Positions 41,639 through 51,167 of a stretch of 64,000 bases of DNA are shown piece after piece. The stretch's first letter is position 1. The number at the start of each line of letters is the position of its first letter. A program made the position numbers and the translations under genes. Below the pieces are notes generated by a model that was given only the letters and a program-made list of their open reading frames with translations, was not told the origin of the DNA and did no database searches. Origin of the DNA: CBDDBX01 sp965225955 (GTDB lineage: Bacteria; Acidobacteriota; Aminicenantia; UBA2199); assembly GCA_965225955.1 (NCBI GenBank), contig CBDDBX010000037.1:1-64000 (forward strand), in the 5' to 3' direction.

Positions 41639-42103
41639 ATGAAAATGTACGAAAGCAATCTTAAAAATCCAGAGAAGCTCTATAAAGGTATAATTTCAGG
41701 GAGCACTATCGTGAGAATAGTAGTGAAAGATATTGTTGGTATTAATTGCATTACTATTGATAGTGGGGAAAGTGTTTTTAAGCCTGCTCTAAAGGAACTA
41801 AAAAAAGGCAGAACTGTTATTCTTGATTTTCTGGGAGTGGAGAAATATGCGACACCTTTTTTTAATTTTGCAATTGGCCAGTTGCTGTTTTTTTTTGAGA
41901 AAGAAGAAATTTCTGGATTATTGAAGTTTGATAATCTGGATGAATTGGGAAGGAGAATTGTTGAGATAGTTATTAACAATTCAGAAAGGTACTACAGAGA
42001 TGAAAGATATCGTAAAGCTGTAGATGAAATTATTGGGCACAAATCAGATGAATGGGAGTGTGATTTATGTCCAGAATTTATCAAATCAGAAGCGATGTTA
42101 TAG
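41639..42103 (+). CDS. STAS-like (DUF4325-type) protein
   Basis: A cytoplasmic protein of 154 residues. VIVRIVVKD-type opening (here STIVRIVVKDIVG), then GESVFKPALKELKKGRTVILDFLGVEKYATPFFNFAIGQL resembles the DUF4325 STAS-like fold (a strand VILDF, then a helix with a small-residue start). Several starts are possible: TTG 41627, GTG 41630, ATG 41639. The last has GGTGGG before it. Its 3' end overlaps the PIN gene by 37 bases, a strong sign of a linked pair. Role unknown; an antitoxin-like or regulatory role is inferred. Confidence 0.65.
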   Translation: MKMYESNLKNPEKLYKGIISGSTIVRIVVKDIVGINCITIDSGESVFKPALKELKKGRTVILDFLGVEKYATPFFNFAIGQLLFFFEKEEISGLLKFDNLDELGRRIVEIVINNSERYYRDERYRKAVDEIIGHKSDEWECDLCPEFIKSEAML

Positions 42104-42684
42104 ATATAAGGAGAGATAAACCAACTATAGATGATTCTTTTCTTATTGATACAAACGTATGGTACTGGTTAACTTACGTTAAGTGCCTGAATGCCAGGCA
42201 TTATCAGATTACGTACTATCCTTCTTATCTGGCTAAATCTATAGAATCTGGTGGGGAACTTTATTATGCGGAGACATCTTTTGCTGAACTATCGCATCTA
42301 ATAGAACGAACTGAATATAACCTCTATTGTACAGAAAGAGAACAGATGCGATTTAAAGATTTCAGGCATAATCTGGCAGAAGAAAGGCAGCACGTCATTG
42401 ATGAATTGAAGCTTGCATGGAGGATTGTTGAAATGTGTGCTCAGTGCGCCGAAATAACATTGAATGGAGAACTCAGTAGTAAGTGGTTTGTGGAAATGAG
42501 TAAAACTAAAGTTGATGGATACGATCTTTTTATTCTGGAGACAATGAAGAGTAATAATATTACCAAACTGGTTACAGATGATGGTGACTTCTCAACGGTT
42601 CAGGGGATTCAGGTTTTCACAGCCAACAGAGGTGTAATCAATGCTGCTGAGGAGCAGGGGAAATTACTGAATCGATATTTGTAA
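42067..42684 (+). CDS. PIN-domain nuclease-like protein
   Basis: A protein of 205 residues with the acidic residues of a PIN ribonuclease in the right order: FLIDTNVWYW (about 25-34), a central Glu (YYAETSFAELSHL), KVDGYDLFILETM (Asp near 156) and KLVTDDGDF (Asp 172-173), then VFTANRG. It is longer than VapC (about 130 residues) owing to a helical insert. It overlaps the STAS-like gene by 37 bases. Inference: an RNase effector controlled by its partner, as in toxin-antitoxin systems. Confidence 0.75.
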   Translation: MSRIYQIRSDVIDIRRDKPTIDDSFLIDTNVWYWLTYVKCLNARHYQITYYPSYLAKSIESGGELYYAETSFAELSHLIERTEYNLYCTEREQMRFKDFRHNLAEERQHVIDELKLAWRIVEMCAQCAEITLNGELSSKWFVEMSKTKVDGYDLFILETMKSNNITKLVTDDGDFSTVQGIQVFTANRGVINAAEEQGKLLNRYL

Positions 42685-42701
42685 GACGTGCTGTTATGAT
42701 T

Positions 42702-43418
42702 CTATTTTTTCGGGATCTGATTTATGAGTTGTAACATTACCGGGGTGGGGATATAGTTGATTGTAACAGAGACTCTCTTTTTTGTTTTTATTTCTGAGAT
42801 TCTTAATGCGGAAGAGATATGAAACTTTCCACATGGAAAGTGGGTTATATTCTCTGTTTTATACCCCTCTCTCTCTTTTGACTGTCTATTAAAAAGATCC
42901 ATTGTTGAATTAAGAGTAGATGGTTTACCGTACTTCTTTTTGTACAATTCATTTATAGAGGCATAGGTCTTTTCAAAACTCTTTTTATTGATTCTCCATA
43001 CCTTATCTTCAGTGGTTACGAAATATGTACTAAGCTCCAGGGTAAGATACCTACTGCCAGTGGTTCCATATATGAAGCGTATCTGAAAAGCCGGAGAGTC
43101 TAACCCATCCAAAGGAAACCGATAGGTGTAAGTACTGCTCTTTTCAATTACTCCTGATTTAAGTAACTTAAGAGTGTGTTTATCCACTTCTTCAGCTGTT
43201 GAGGGGAATATTTTATAATTCAGCAGAAATTTATCTTTGGGAATAATATTGAGGTCTTCCTCTGTTATATGATTTCTGATTTTCAGAAAAAACTCTCTGG
43301 TTTTCTGCCTCTGAGCTTCCGATTGTTTGCTGGATTCTTCTGAAATACTCGGGGTGTTTGTGCTACTGCAGCCTATTGTAAGGAAAAGCAGTGTTAATAA
43401 GAGAAGTATGTATTTCAT
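42702..43418 (-). CDS. Hypothetical lipoprotein
   Basis: A lipoprotein of 238 residues: MKYILLLLTLLFLTIGCSS has a lipobox (LTIGC). The rest is of mixed alpha/beta character, with no motif I recognise. It converges with the PIN gene (17 bases between the stops) and lies downstream of ettA, from which a hairpin at 43439-43464 separates it. Confidence 0.65.
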   Translation of the reverse strand: MKYILLLLTLLFLTIGCSSTNTPSISEESSKQSEAQRQKTREFFLKIRNHITEEDLNIIPKDKFLLNYKIFPSTAEEVDKHTLKLLKSGVIEKSSTYTYRFPLDGLDSPAFQIRFIYGTTGSRYLTLELSTYFVTTEDKVWRINKKSFEKTYASINELYKKKYGKPSTLNSTMDLFNRQSKEREGYKTENITHFPCGKFHISSALRISEIKTKKRVSVTINYIPTPVMLQLINQIPKK

Positions 43419-43438
43419 GATTTTCAGCCTGAAATCAG

Positions 43439-43464
43439 AAGCAGGGCCTGTAAAAGCCCTGCTT
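43439..43464. terminator. Hairpin between ettA and the lipoprotein gene
   Basis: AAGCAGGGC and GCCCTGCTT form a perfect 9-bp stem with an 8-base loop, ten bases after the ettA stop in its direction of transcription. The T-run after the stem is poor on the minus strand, so termination may be partial. Confidence 0.5.
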
Positions 43465-43473
43465 TGAATATTT

Positions 43474-45159
43474 TTAATCTCTTGTAAGATGTCTGTATCG
43501 TATACGCTTTGGAATCAGAGCTGCAGCTCCGAGGCGCTTTTTCTTATCTTCTTCATATTCTGAGAAGTTACCTTCAAACCATAATGCTTCACTATCTCCC
43601 TCAAAGGCAAGAATGTGGGTGGCAATTCTGTCAAGGAACCATCTGTCATGACTAACTACCAGAGCGCAGCCTGCAAAATCCAGGAGTGCTTCTTCCAGTG
43701 CTCTTAGTGTATTAACATCCAGATCGTTTGTAGGTTCATCAAGAAGCAGAACATTTGCCTCCTCTTTAAGCATTAGTGCAAGATTTACACGGTTACGTTC
43801 ACCACCGGAAAGCTCAGAAAGTTTTTTCTGCTGATCTCCACCGCTGAAGTTGAAACGTGCAACATAAGCTCTTGAATTGAACTCTCTGTTAGCTATTCTT
43901 ATGATGTCATCTCCACCGGAAACCTGCTCCCAGATACTCTTTTCAGAATCCAGATGTTCACGACTCTGATCAGCATAGGCAAGTTTAACGGTTTGTCCAA
44001 GATTTATCTCACCACTGTCAGGTTTTTCCTGTCCTGTAAGCATCTTCATAAGAGTTGTTTTACCAGCACCGTTGGGTCCTATAATACCAACGATAGCACC
44101 GGGAGGAATAACAAAGTTCATGTTGTTAAGAAGTACCTTGTCATCATAGCTCTTATTAAGATCTTTTGCTTCAATAACTATATCTCCGAGTCTGGGGCCT
44201 GCAGGAATAAATATCTGCATCTCCTTCTCTTTCTCTTTTACATCCTGATTCAGAAGGTTCTCATAAGAGTTGAGTCGGGATTTTGATTTTGTATGTCTTG
44301 CACCTGGAGTCATGCGAACCCACTCAAGTTCACGCTCAAGGGTTTTACGGCGTTCAGAAGCCTGTTTTTCTTCCTGCTCAAGACGCTTCTGTTTCTGATC
44401 CAGCCATGATGAGTAGTTACCTTTCCAGGGGATACCTTCTCCTCTGTCAAGTTCCAGAATCCATCCGGCAACATTATCAAGGAAGTAACGATCGTGAGTA
44501 ATTGCAATAACTGTTCCTTCGTACTGCTGAAGATGGTGCTCCAGCCATGCAACGGTTTCTGCATCCAGATGGTTTGTGGGCTCGTCAAGGAGCAGAATGT
44601 CGGGTTTAGTTAATAGAAGCCTGCATAGTGCCACTCTTCTTTTTTCACCACCTGAGAGAACAGAGGTCTTCTGATCTTCAGGAGGACATCTGAGAGCATC
44701 CATAGCCATCTCAAGTTTTGAATCGAGGTTCCATGCATCCAGAGCATCAAGGCGATCCTGAACTTCTCCCTGTTTCTGAAGAAGTTTGTCCATCTCGTCG
44801 TCACCCATTGGCTCTGCAAAAGCTTCATTTATTCTGTCATACTCAGCCAGAAGATCTACAGTTTCCTGAACACCTTCTGAAACAACCTCTTTAACTGTTT
44901 TTTCAGGGTCCAGTTCCGGTTCCTGCTCAAGGTAGCCTATTGTGAAACCCGGGGAACAGGCTGTTTCTCCGATAAATTCTTTATCTACACCTGCCATAAT
45001 ACGCAGTAGTGTGGATTTACCTGAACCGTTCAATCCGATAACGCCGATTTTGGCTCCATAAAAGTATGAAAGAGAGATGTCTTTCAGTATGTTACGCTGA
45101 TTGATACGTTTACCAACCCGCATCATCGAGTAGATGATTTTATTCTGTTCTTCTGCCAC
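43474..45159 (-). CDS. ettA: Energy-dependent translational throttle protein EttA (ABC-F)
   Basis: A cytoplasmic ABC-F ATPase of 561 residues, the EttA length. Two nucleotide-binding domains carry GLNGSGKST and LSGGEKRRVALCRLLL, then GPNGAGKTT and LSGGERNRVNLALML; the linker (SWLDQKQKRLEQEEKQ) and the pattern YSMMRVGKRI at the start fit EttA, which gates ribosomes entering elongation according to energy state. The start is GTG at 45157-45159 with AAGGAGA upstream; further upstream codons would add unrelated residues. Confidence 0.93.
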   Translation of the reverse strand: MAEEQNKIIYSMMRVGKRINQRNILKDISLSYFYGAKIGVIGLNGSGKSTLLRIMAGVDKEFIGETACSPGFTIGYLEQEPELDPEKTVKEVVSEGVQETVDLLAEYDRINEAFAEPMGDDEMDKLLQKQGEVQDRLDALDAWNLDSKLEMAMDALRCPPEDQKTSVLSGGEKRRVALCRLLLTKPDILLLDEPTNHLDAETVAWLEHHLQQYEGTVIAITHDRYFLDNVAGWILELDRGEGIPWKGNYSSWLDQKQKRLEQEEKQASERRKTLERELEWVRMTPGARHTKSKSRLNSYENLLNQDVKEKEKEMQIFIPAGPRLGDIVIEAKDLNKSYDDKVLLNNMNFVIPPGAIVGIIGPNGAGKTTLMKMLTGQEKPDSGEINLGQTVKLAYADQSREHLDSEKSIWEQVSGGDDIIRIANREFNSRAYVARFNFSGGDQQKKLSELSGGERNRVNLALMLKEEANVLLLDEPTNDLDVNTLRALEEALLDFAGCALVVSHDRWFLDRIATHILAFEGDSEALWFEGNFSEYEEDKKKRLGAAALIPKRIRYRHLTRD

Positions 45160-45263
45160 GATATGTCTCCTTAATTTCCATGATAGTACTAAACACCGGC
45201 AATAAAAACAAGATCTCCATGGATTTCTGGTAATCAGAAAGCTTTTTTTAACAAAAAGATTGC

Positions 45264-45290
45264 AGAGACGCATTATTGCGTCTCTTTTTA
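45264..45290. terminator. Hairpin with T-run
   Basis: AGAGACGCA and TGCGTCTCT (9 bp, 4-base loop) are followed by TTTTTA on the + strand. No + strand gene ends here; on the minus strand it lies just after the propeller stop. The stem sequence is that of the AGACGC palindromes at 29894 and 40851, so it may be a member of that repeat family in use as a terminator. Confidence 0.5.
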
Positions 45291-45306
45291 TTTCAGGAAC
45301 AGAGAG

Positions 45307-46401
45307 TTATTTAATTTGATATTTTATGAGGTGGGGTTCATCATCATTCTCGTTATCTTTTATAGCAGTGAAGAACTCTCTGTTCTGGTTGAATTTCATA
45401 TTCCGGGGAGTAATCTTCCCATTTCTGATTTCGACTCTGCTTATGAATTTACCATTCATATCGTATGAATAGAAAGTATTCTCTTTACTGAAAAGAAGAA
45501 TGTTTCCTTCAGAATCAGTAACTATTCGAGTGAAATAGGGGTGCATTTCAGGAAAGACAGTGGCTTTTATGAAATATTCCGGCACTTTGGTTGTTGTCCC
45601 TTTTCCGGTGGAAAATCTCATGCCTCCAAAAAAACCGGCTTTATCATCCTCTGTTACTGGTCTCTTCTTAATATTGTGTCTGAATTTTATCTTTTTTTTA
45701 TTCCGAAGAATGGTTAGCTCTTCATCTCCATGGAAGCCTAAAACAATATCGTTATTGATGTTCAGGGCGCAGGAAATTTCGGGTGCAAAGGGTTGGGGGT
45801 GGTTACCTCTGGCTGAGTAGGTGTTTAACTTAAGTTCTCTGGTATAAAGCTGCTTCAGCTCATTGAAGTCTTTGTCGTAAATATAGATAGTGCCCCACTG
45901 TTTGCCCATAGTTTTTCTGGAGCCCATGCTGTAAATATAAATTAAATACTTCTCTTTACTGAGAGGTATCAGATGCTTTATAAAGAGAAATTTACCATGC
46001 TTGATATTCCTTAAAAAAGAGCCATCTTTTTTAAAAACTGAAGCTTTTCTGCTAGTCATTTCTATGATAGTAAGCTGGTCATCAAAAATAACAGGCCTGG
46101 AGGGTCTCATTAAATCTCCCGGACCTTTGCCTTTTTGCCCAACTACTTTATTAAGTGAGCCGTCTTTGTTAAGTATGAAGAACCTGCAACCTCTGTAATC
46201 CACTAAAAAAACAGTACCTTCCCTGTCTACGGTAAAATAGTTAAAATTAGTTACAAAACTGGTACTTTTCAAATTCTCATTGGTTATGTCCAGTTTTTTT
46301 TCAAGATTGATGTAACCTCTTTTGTAAAGTTCCTTTAATGGTGTTCCCGCAAAAACCATTAACTGAAGACTTAATAGTAAAATAAGAAATCCGCTTTTCA
46401 T
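45307..46401 (-). CDS. Secreted 6-bladed beta-propeller protein (solo)
   Basis: A protein of 364 residues with a signal peptide (KSGFLILLLSLQLMVFAG) and propeller units, including the hallmark GQKGKGPGDLMRPSRP and repeated FxxDxxGxFI strands. There is no lipobox. Unlike the propellers at 31437 and 39504 it has no thioredoxin-like or Cys-rich peptide partner. Function unknown. Confidence 0.8.
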   Translation of the reverse strand: MKSGFLILLLSLQLMVFAGTPLKELYKRGYINLEKKLDITNENLKSTSFVTNFNYFTVDREGTVFLVDYRGCRFFILNKDGSLNKVVGQKGKGPGDLMRPSRPVIFDDQLTIIEMTSRKASVFKKDGSFLRNIKHGKFLFIKHLIPLSKEKYLIYIYSMGSRKTMGKQWGTIYIYDKDFNELKQLYTRELKLNTYSARGNHPQPFAPEISCALNINNDIVLGFHGDEELTILRNKKKIKFRHNIKKRPVTEDDKAGFFGGMRFSTGKGTTTKVPEYFIKATVFPEMHPYFTRIVTDSEGNILLFSKENTFYSYDMNGKFISRVEIRNGKITPRNMKFNQNREFFTAIKDNENDDEPHLIKYQIK

Positions 46402-46662
46402 TTAAAACCTCCTTTTTCTCAATTAATTGTATTCTTTGGTTACATTTTATGACTGCAATTTTTTATAGTAAACAATAAAAAAAATTTTCCTGTAATATAG
46501 AAAAAATATGGTCAGATAACTGTCCAGGGGGTTTTCTGAAACAGGATCTTCAGTATTGTCGACTGGTTTGATAAGTTTTTTTGTTTTCTTCTGGATGGTT
46601 TATTGAAAAAAACAGATGAGAGGAGGATAATCTGAAGTAAGTTTAGTGCTGGAGGGGTTATT

Positions 46663-47757
46663 ATGGTCAAGTTAATGGTAACGGTGTTTCTTTTTCTGAT
46701 AGTATTTACCGGCTGTACAAATAGTGATACTGAAGATGGCAATGAGCTTTCTACAGATCTTAAGCTGGGAAGTGCTGTGCGACTGGGGGATCTGCCGGTG
46801 GAAGGTGTCGAATGGAAGGTAGATCTTTATAATCACGGAGCTACAATTTATGGAGTGATCTCCAATCATTATATTAGTTTGCATACTATCTCTTCAGACA
46901 GTGGAGCAAACTGGAGCGCTCTGGAAGTAACGGACAAGATGCACGTTCTTGGGGTATATGAGAAAAAAATATACCGTCAGAAACTGATTGATAATAAGCT
47001 GAATCTCTACTCTTCAGAAGATGGTGTTAACTGGATGGAGAAAACAGTTTTTACTCTGCCGGATAATCTGAATGTGGACTCCAATACCCAGACCACAGGT
47101 GTTGTTGCGGATAACGGAACCATCTGGTGTGCTGTATATTACTGGCTGGAAGGAGTGGATTCAAATAATTACACTCTTACTATTCTTAAATCTACAGATC
47201 AGGGTAAAAGTTTTCTTGAGAAGCCACCTGAGAAAGCCAGTGACTATTTCAGGAGAACCTTTGTCAATATGCTGGTGCAGGGTAAACATGTTGCTGTAAA
47301 CGGGACCTATTTTTATGGAAAACATGGTGGTGAATCTATGCTTATCAGCAGTGATTATGGGGATAGCTTTGAAGAGGTAAGTAGTAATAATTTCTCCAGA
47401 GCTGCAGCTGATCCTGCTAATCCTGTAAGAGTCTACTACTGCCGTTATGGTGAAAATGCACCTTATCAGTGGAGTTATACTTTCCATAGGACTTCTGATT
47501 TTGGAAAAACCAGTGATATCACAGAAGATTGTGAACCCTGTGATCTTGTTGTCAGAAGTAGTAGTCTTATTGCAAGACTCGATAAGAATGGAATAAGGCA
47601 GTCGAAAGATGAGGGAATGAGCTGGTCAGAGTATGTTAATGTAACTGGTAATATTGAAGTAAAATATACAGAAATATCTTTTATTGAGAGAGTTGATAAA
47701 AAGCTCTTTTTTATGTGGATTAATGATAGCAGTCTCTACATAAGAAAAGAGAAATAG
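46663..47757 (+). CDS. Asp-box (BNR/sialidase-type propeller) lipoprotein
   Basis: A lipoprotein of 364 residues (lipobox FTGC). Six Asp-box motifs (S/T-x-D-x-G-x-x-W/F) are visible: SSDSGANWS, SEDGVNWM, STDQGKSF, SSDYGDSF, TSDFGKT (weak) and SKDEGMSWS. Their even spacing predicts a beta-propeller. Asp boxes are structural, and there is no clear sialidase arginine triad, so an enzyme function is not claimed. GGAGGGG precedes the ATG. Confidence 0.75.
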   Translation: MVKLMVTVFLFLIVFTGCTNSDTEDGNELSTDLKLGSAVRLGDLPVEGVEWKVDLYNHGATIYGVISNHYISLHTISSDSGANWSALEVTDKMHVLGVYEKKIYRQKLIDNKLNLYSSEDGVNWMEKTVFTLPDNLNVDSNTQTTGVVADNGTIWCAVYYWLEGVDSNNYTLTILKSTDQGKSFLEKPPEKASDYFRRTFVNMLVQGKHVAVNGTYFYGKHGGESMLISSDYGDSFEEVSSNNFSRAAADPANPVRVYYCRYGENAPYQWSYTFHRTSDFGKTSDITEDCEPCDLVVRSSSLIARLDKNGIRQSKDEGMSWSEYVNVTGNIEVKYTEISFIERVDKKLFFMWINDSSLYIRKEK

Positions 47758-47854
47758 TTTCAGTTTTAATAGATAGTGCTTGTTTTGCTCTTCTTCTGAT
47801 ATAACTCAAGTGTTGTGTTACGCCGGAAGTGCAATATATCAGCAGGAGGTAAAA

Positions 47855-49396
47855 ATGCCACGAAGCATTCTTAATGATGTACTGGGGCCTGTTATGAGGG
47901 GGCCCTCCAGCTCCCATACAGCAGGTTCTTTTAATATAGGACGAATAGTAAGAGAACTGGTTGGGGAAACACCTCTTAAAATAGAGATATATTTTGATGA
48001 AGATGGTTCTTATGGAGCAACTTACGATAAACAGAATGCTGATAAAGGGTTTGTTGCGGGGCTACTTGGGGTATCACTACTGGATGGAGAATTTAATCAG
48101 ATACTGGAAAAAGCCTCTTCAGATGGGATTAAAATTAATTTTGAAATAAAGAGACTTAATAGAGCAGATCATCCAAACTATGTCGAACTGGAGCTCACTG
48201 ACAGCAGAAGGATTGTTCACAGGTTTGCAGGTAAATCTGTTGGTGGCGGTTCCATTGAGATTTGTGGCTGGAATAACCGACGGGTATCTTTGAAAGGAAC
48301 AGAGTACGGAGCTCTTGTTTTTATAGAAAATGGAATTGATCTTACTAAAGAGTCTGAGGCCTGGTTAAAGAACAGTTTCGATGAATACTCTCTGAAACAT
48401 CGTCAGAAAGGCACTCTCATTACTATTAAGAGTAGAACCCCTTTCACAAGTAGCGAAAAGACAGGTATAAAAGAGATTGCCGGAAAAGCTGATGTAAGAC
48501 TCTGGTCTCCTCTCTACTATCCATTTCAGGGTAAAACCCTTTATGAGTCAGTTGGCTCTTTTATTGAATTTGCAGTTAAAAAAGAGCTAAGTGCCGGAGC
48601 AGCAGCTATTGCAGGTGAATCGTCACTTCTTGGGATAGATGCTGACCTGTGTCGCAGTGAAATGTATAAGCGTTATGAAATAATGGAAGCATCAATAGAA
48701 GAGGGAATGGATGACAGTAAAGTTAAAATGAACCTGCTTAAACCCTCTGCAGGTGCTATTGCAAAAGCTGTCAGTGAGAATCGTGTAGTTATTGGAGGTC
48801 CACACGCTCTTGCCGGAGCCAGAGCAATGGCAGTAATGCATGCCTGTAATAGCGGAGGTGTTGTTTGTGCTGCCCCAACCGGAGGTGCAGCGGGAGTTAT
48901 TCCTGCAGTAATATCAACTCTCAGGGAAGAGTTGAATTTAAGTAAAGACGAAGTTATAAGGTGCCTGTTTGCTGCAGGGGCTGTTGGCTGGGCTGTTTCG
49001 GTTCAGGCAACTTTTGCTGCAGAAAGTGCCGGGTGTCAGGTGGAAATCGGTGCTGCCGGTGCTATGGGAGCTGCTGCGGTTGTAGAGGCGGCTGGTGGTA
49101 GTCTGACGCAGGCATTCGATGCTGCGGCTATTGCATTTCAGAATAGTATGGGATCAGTCTGTGACCTTGTACAGGGAATGTGTGAAATTCCCTGTCATAC
49201 AAGAAATGCTGCAGCAGCCTCAAATGCATTCTTATGTGCAGATCTTATTCTGGGAGGCTATGAGAATCCGATTCCTTTAGCAGAGACAATTGATGCGGTG
49301 TACAGTACAGGCAAAATGCTTCCATCTGAGCTGAGATGTACAGCCAGAGGTGGGATTGCCGTTACTCCATCTGCCATGAAACTGGGAGTATATTAA
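47855..49396 (+). CDS. sdaA: L-serine ammonia-lyase, iron-sulfur dependent
   Basis: A single-chain serine dehydratase of 513 residues converting L-serine to pyruvate and ammonia. The beta part opens RGPSSSHTAGSFNIGRI; the alpha part has PTGGAAGVIPAV, GSVCDLVQGMCEIPCHTRNAAAA, with cysteines positioned to hold the [4Fe-4S] cluster (VVCAAPT, SVCDL, IPCHTRN). It is longer than E. coli SdaA (454), mainly in the middle. AGGAGG lies before the ATG at 47855; an earlier in-frame ATG at 47780 lacks a site. It converges with a radical SAM gene, overlapping by four bases. Confidence 0.88.
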   Translation: MPRSILNDVLGPVMRGPSSSHTAGSFNIGRIVRELVGETPLKIEIYFDEDGSYGATYDKQNADKGFVAGLLGVSLLDGEFNQILEKASSDGIKINFEIKRLNRADHPNYVELELTDSRRIVHRFAGKSVGGGSIEICGWNNRRVSLKGTEYGALVFIENGIDLTKESEAWLKNSFDEYSLKHRQKGTLITIKSRTPFTSSEKTGIKEIAGKADVRLWSPLYYPFQGKTLYESVGSFIEFAVKKELSAGAAAIAGESSLLGIDADLCRSEMYKRYEIMEASIEEGMDDSKVKMNLLKPSAGAIAKAVSENRVVIGGPHALAGARAMAVMHACNSGGVVCAAPTGGAAGVIPAVISTLREELNLSKDEVIRCLFAAGAVGWAVSVQATFAAESAGCQVEIGAAGAMGAAAVVEAAGGSLTQAFDAAAIAFQNSMGSVCDLVQGMCEIPCHTRNAAAASNAFLCADLILGGYENPIPLAETIDAVYSTGKMLPSELRCTARGGIAVTPSAMKLGVY

Positions 49397-50430
49397 GACT
49401 CTTTATAAGCCTCTGTAAGGGATATTGTCTCTGATTTTGATATCATGAGGTTTTCAAAACCTGATTCATACAGCATTTTCTTACAGCTGTTTATATCCCG
49501 GCCTCTACTTAATGAAGTATTCTCTTCTGTATCTCTGGGATTAGCTCCGGTTTCTGCATATACAACATTTGCTCCTGACGTCAGACCTATAAGATTTGGT
49601 TCATGAACTGCAATGTTTTTCGTTTCCGGGCATCCAAGACTGGCCAGAGCAACTACCGCAGTAACCAGAGCAAGTCTTAGTTCTGTAATCTGTCCATAAG
49701 GGGCAAGTGGAGAGTCCGGCACATAAACCCTGCGCATTGCAGCATGTTGAAAACAACCATATTCAATACCAAGAAATATCTGTTCTGCTATCTCTTCTGC
49801 AGAGTGTTCAGGGCCTACAGGCTCACAGCAGTAGTACCAGTCCAGACCAGATTCTCTTATATTTACAATTGTCTGCTTTCTCTCTTCCGGATCAAGAGCT
49901 GTATCAATTCCTTCCCGCAGGCGACATACATGATAAGCACCATTAACTCCTGCATTTTTCAACTCTTTTGCCTGTTCAAAGCAGAAATCTCCTATATTTA
50001 CAACAATCTGTGGGTAATGAGGGTTCTTTTCTCTGAGTGAATGTACTACTTCCAGTAGTTCATCAAACCCGAAATTATGCATGGTCATCAGAAAGAGGGC
50101 AAAAAGATTCCGGGATTCAGTAAAATTGCCCGCAGTTTCAATTATTTCAGATTGAGTCATTTTTATAGGAGTAAAGCCTGTGTGCTCCTCTCCAAAACTG
50201 CAGAATTTACATTTTCCGGGACATGCATCAATCTCTATTCCTATCTGTCCCAGTATTATTCCCTCATTTCTGTAGCGCATTCTGGATAGCTGATCTGCTG
50301 TAAGCCTTATTAGTGATGCCTCGGAAGATACAGGATTACATTCAAGTAGTGTAACGCACTCTTCTTTTGAGGGTGGTTTGCCGTTTTCCGCTCTGTGCAG
50401 AATGTTTCTTATTTTACCATTAATATTCAT
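49393..50430 (-). CDS. Radical SAM enzyme of the BioB/HydE/PylB type
   Basis: A cytoplasmic enzyme of 345 residues. CPGKCKFCSFG (about residues 70-80) is the CxxxCxxC motif for the catalytic [4Fe-4S] cluster. Further pieces such as YHVCRLREGIDT and VYAETGANPRDTEENT resemble the biotin synthase/HydE group, with the last like the C-terminal part of BioB-type barrels. The substrate is not clear and no biotin or hydrogenase genes are close. GGAGG lies before the ATG. Confidence 0.78.
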   Translation of the reverse strand: MNINGKIRNILHRAENGKPPSKEECVTLLECNPVSSEASLIRLTADQLSRMRYRNEGIILGQIGIEIDACPGKCKFCSFGEEHTGFTPIKMTQSEIIETAGNFTESRNLFALFLMTMHNFGFDELLEVVHSLREKNPHYPQIVVNIGDFCFEQAKELKNAGVNGAYHVCRLREGIDTALDPEERKQTIVNIRESGLDWYYCCEPVGPEHSAEEIAEQIFLGIEYGCFQHAAMRRVYVPDSPLAPYGQITELRLALVTAVVALASLGCPETKNIAVHEPNLIGLTSGANVVYAETGANPRDTEENTSLSRGRDINSCKKMLYESGFENLMISKSETISLTEAYKES

Positions 50431-50601
50431 AACAACCTCCTTGTAAGTTGCAGATTTAAGTAAGCAGGTGTGATATTAAAATTACGACGATATCCTGTAT
50501 ACGGTTATTTGAATAGATTTGGGGTTTTATCTTAATAGGTGGCTATTTCTGTTTTAAAGTTGGGTACTCTGTACTCAGTACTGATTTTTAAGAGAGTAAA
50601 G

Positions 50602-51018
50602 TCAGGAAAGAATAGTCATTACCAGTCTGATAATTCCATATAAAATGAGACCAGCATATATAGCGATTGAGAGTTTATATGAGAGACTCAGAAGTCTTTT
50701 AGTAATTTTAACCGGTACTATTGAATAGAGTGATTCAGTTATAAAAAGAGTAACAAGAGCAAAAAGTACCCCGATTCCAAAGGGATGATAGGTCCATGCT
50801 GCTTCGAAATGTCCGTTTCCCGCAGCAGAAACAGATCTGGTGATTCCACATCCGGGGCATGGAAGACCTGTCATTGTATTGAAATAGCATACCGATGGGC
50901 TGTCTTCCACAGTGTTTGTGTCAACAAAAACAGCAAAGGCAATAATGAGGCCCAGAGTAATGGCAAGTATGCCGTGTAATAATCTTGTACGATCTTTTTT
51001 GTTATTAACAGATTCCAT
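50602..51018 (-). CDS. DUF2752 membrane protein
   Basis: A membrane protein of 138 residues with three helices. FNTMTGLPCPGCGITRSV is the DUF2752 signature (CPGCGxTR). The function of the family is unknown. A gap of 171 bases separates it from the membrane-protein gene at 50430's far side, and about 150 bases from the next one upstream, in which only a fragmentary hydrophobic frame without a start codon is seen. Confidence 0.85.
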   Translation of the reverse strand: MESVNNKKDRTRLLHGILAITLGLIIAFAVFVDTNTVEDSPSVCYFNTMTGLPCPGCGITRSVSAAGNGHFEAAWTYHPFGIGVLFALVTLFITESLYSIVPVKITKRLLSLSYKLSIAIYAGLILYGIIRLVMTILS

Positions 51019-51167
51019 TATCTCTGATTCTGAATGCCTCTCTTACTGTGGGATTAAAGGGGATTACAAATACCCGGAATGTAACACCAATCCCAAAATA
51101 CCTGAAATAATCATCATTATTCCAGGTATCTGAACTATTTTTTTTACAAGTTTATCTGTTTCACCAG

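Noticed and set aside
46663..47757. Sialidase
   Set aside because: Asp boxes are present, but they are structural and no catalytic arginine/tyrosine arrangement can be identified by reading.
51025..51165. Extra small membrane protein between the DUF2752 gene and its neighbour (minus strand)
   Set aside because: A hydrophobic frame (LVKKIVQIPGIMMIISG) is visible but has no suitable start codon or ribosome site; it may be a fragment of a lost paralogue, which cannot be shown here.
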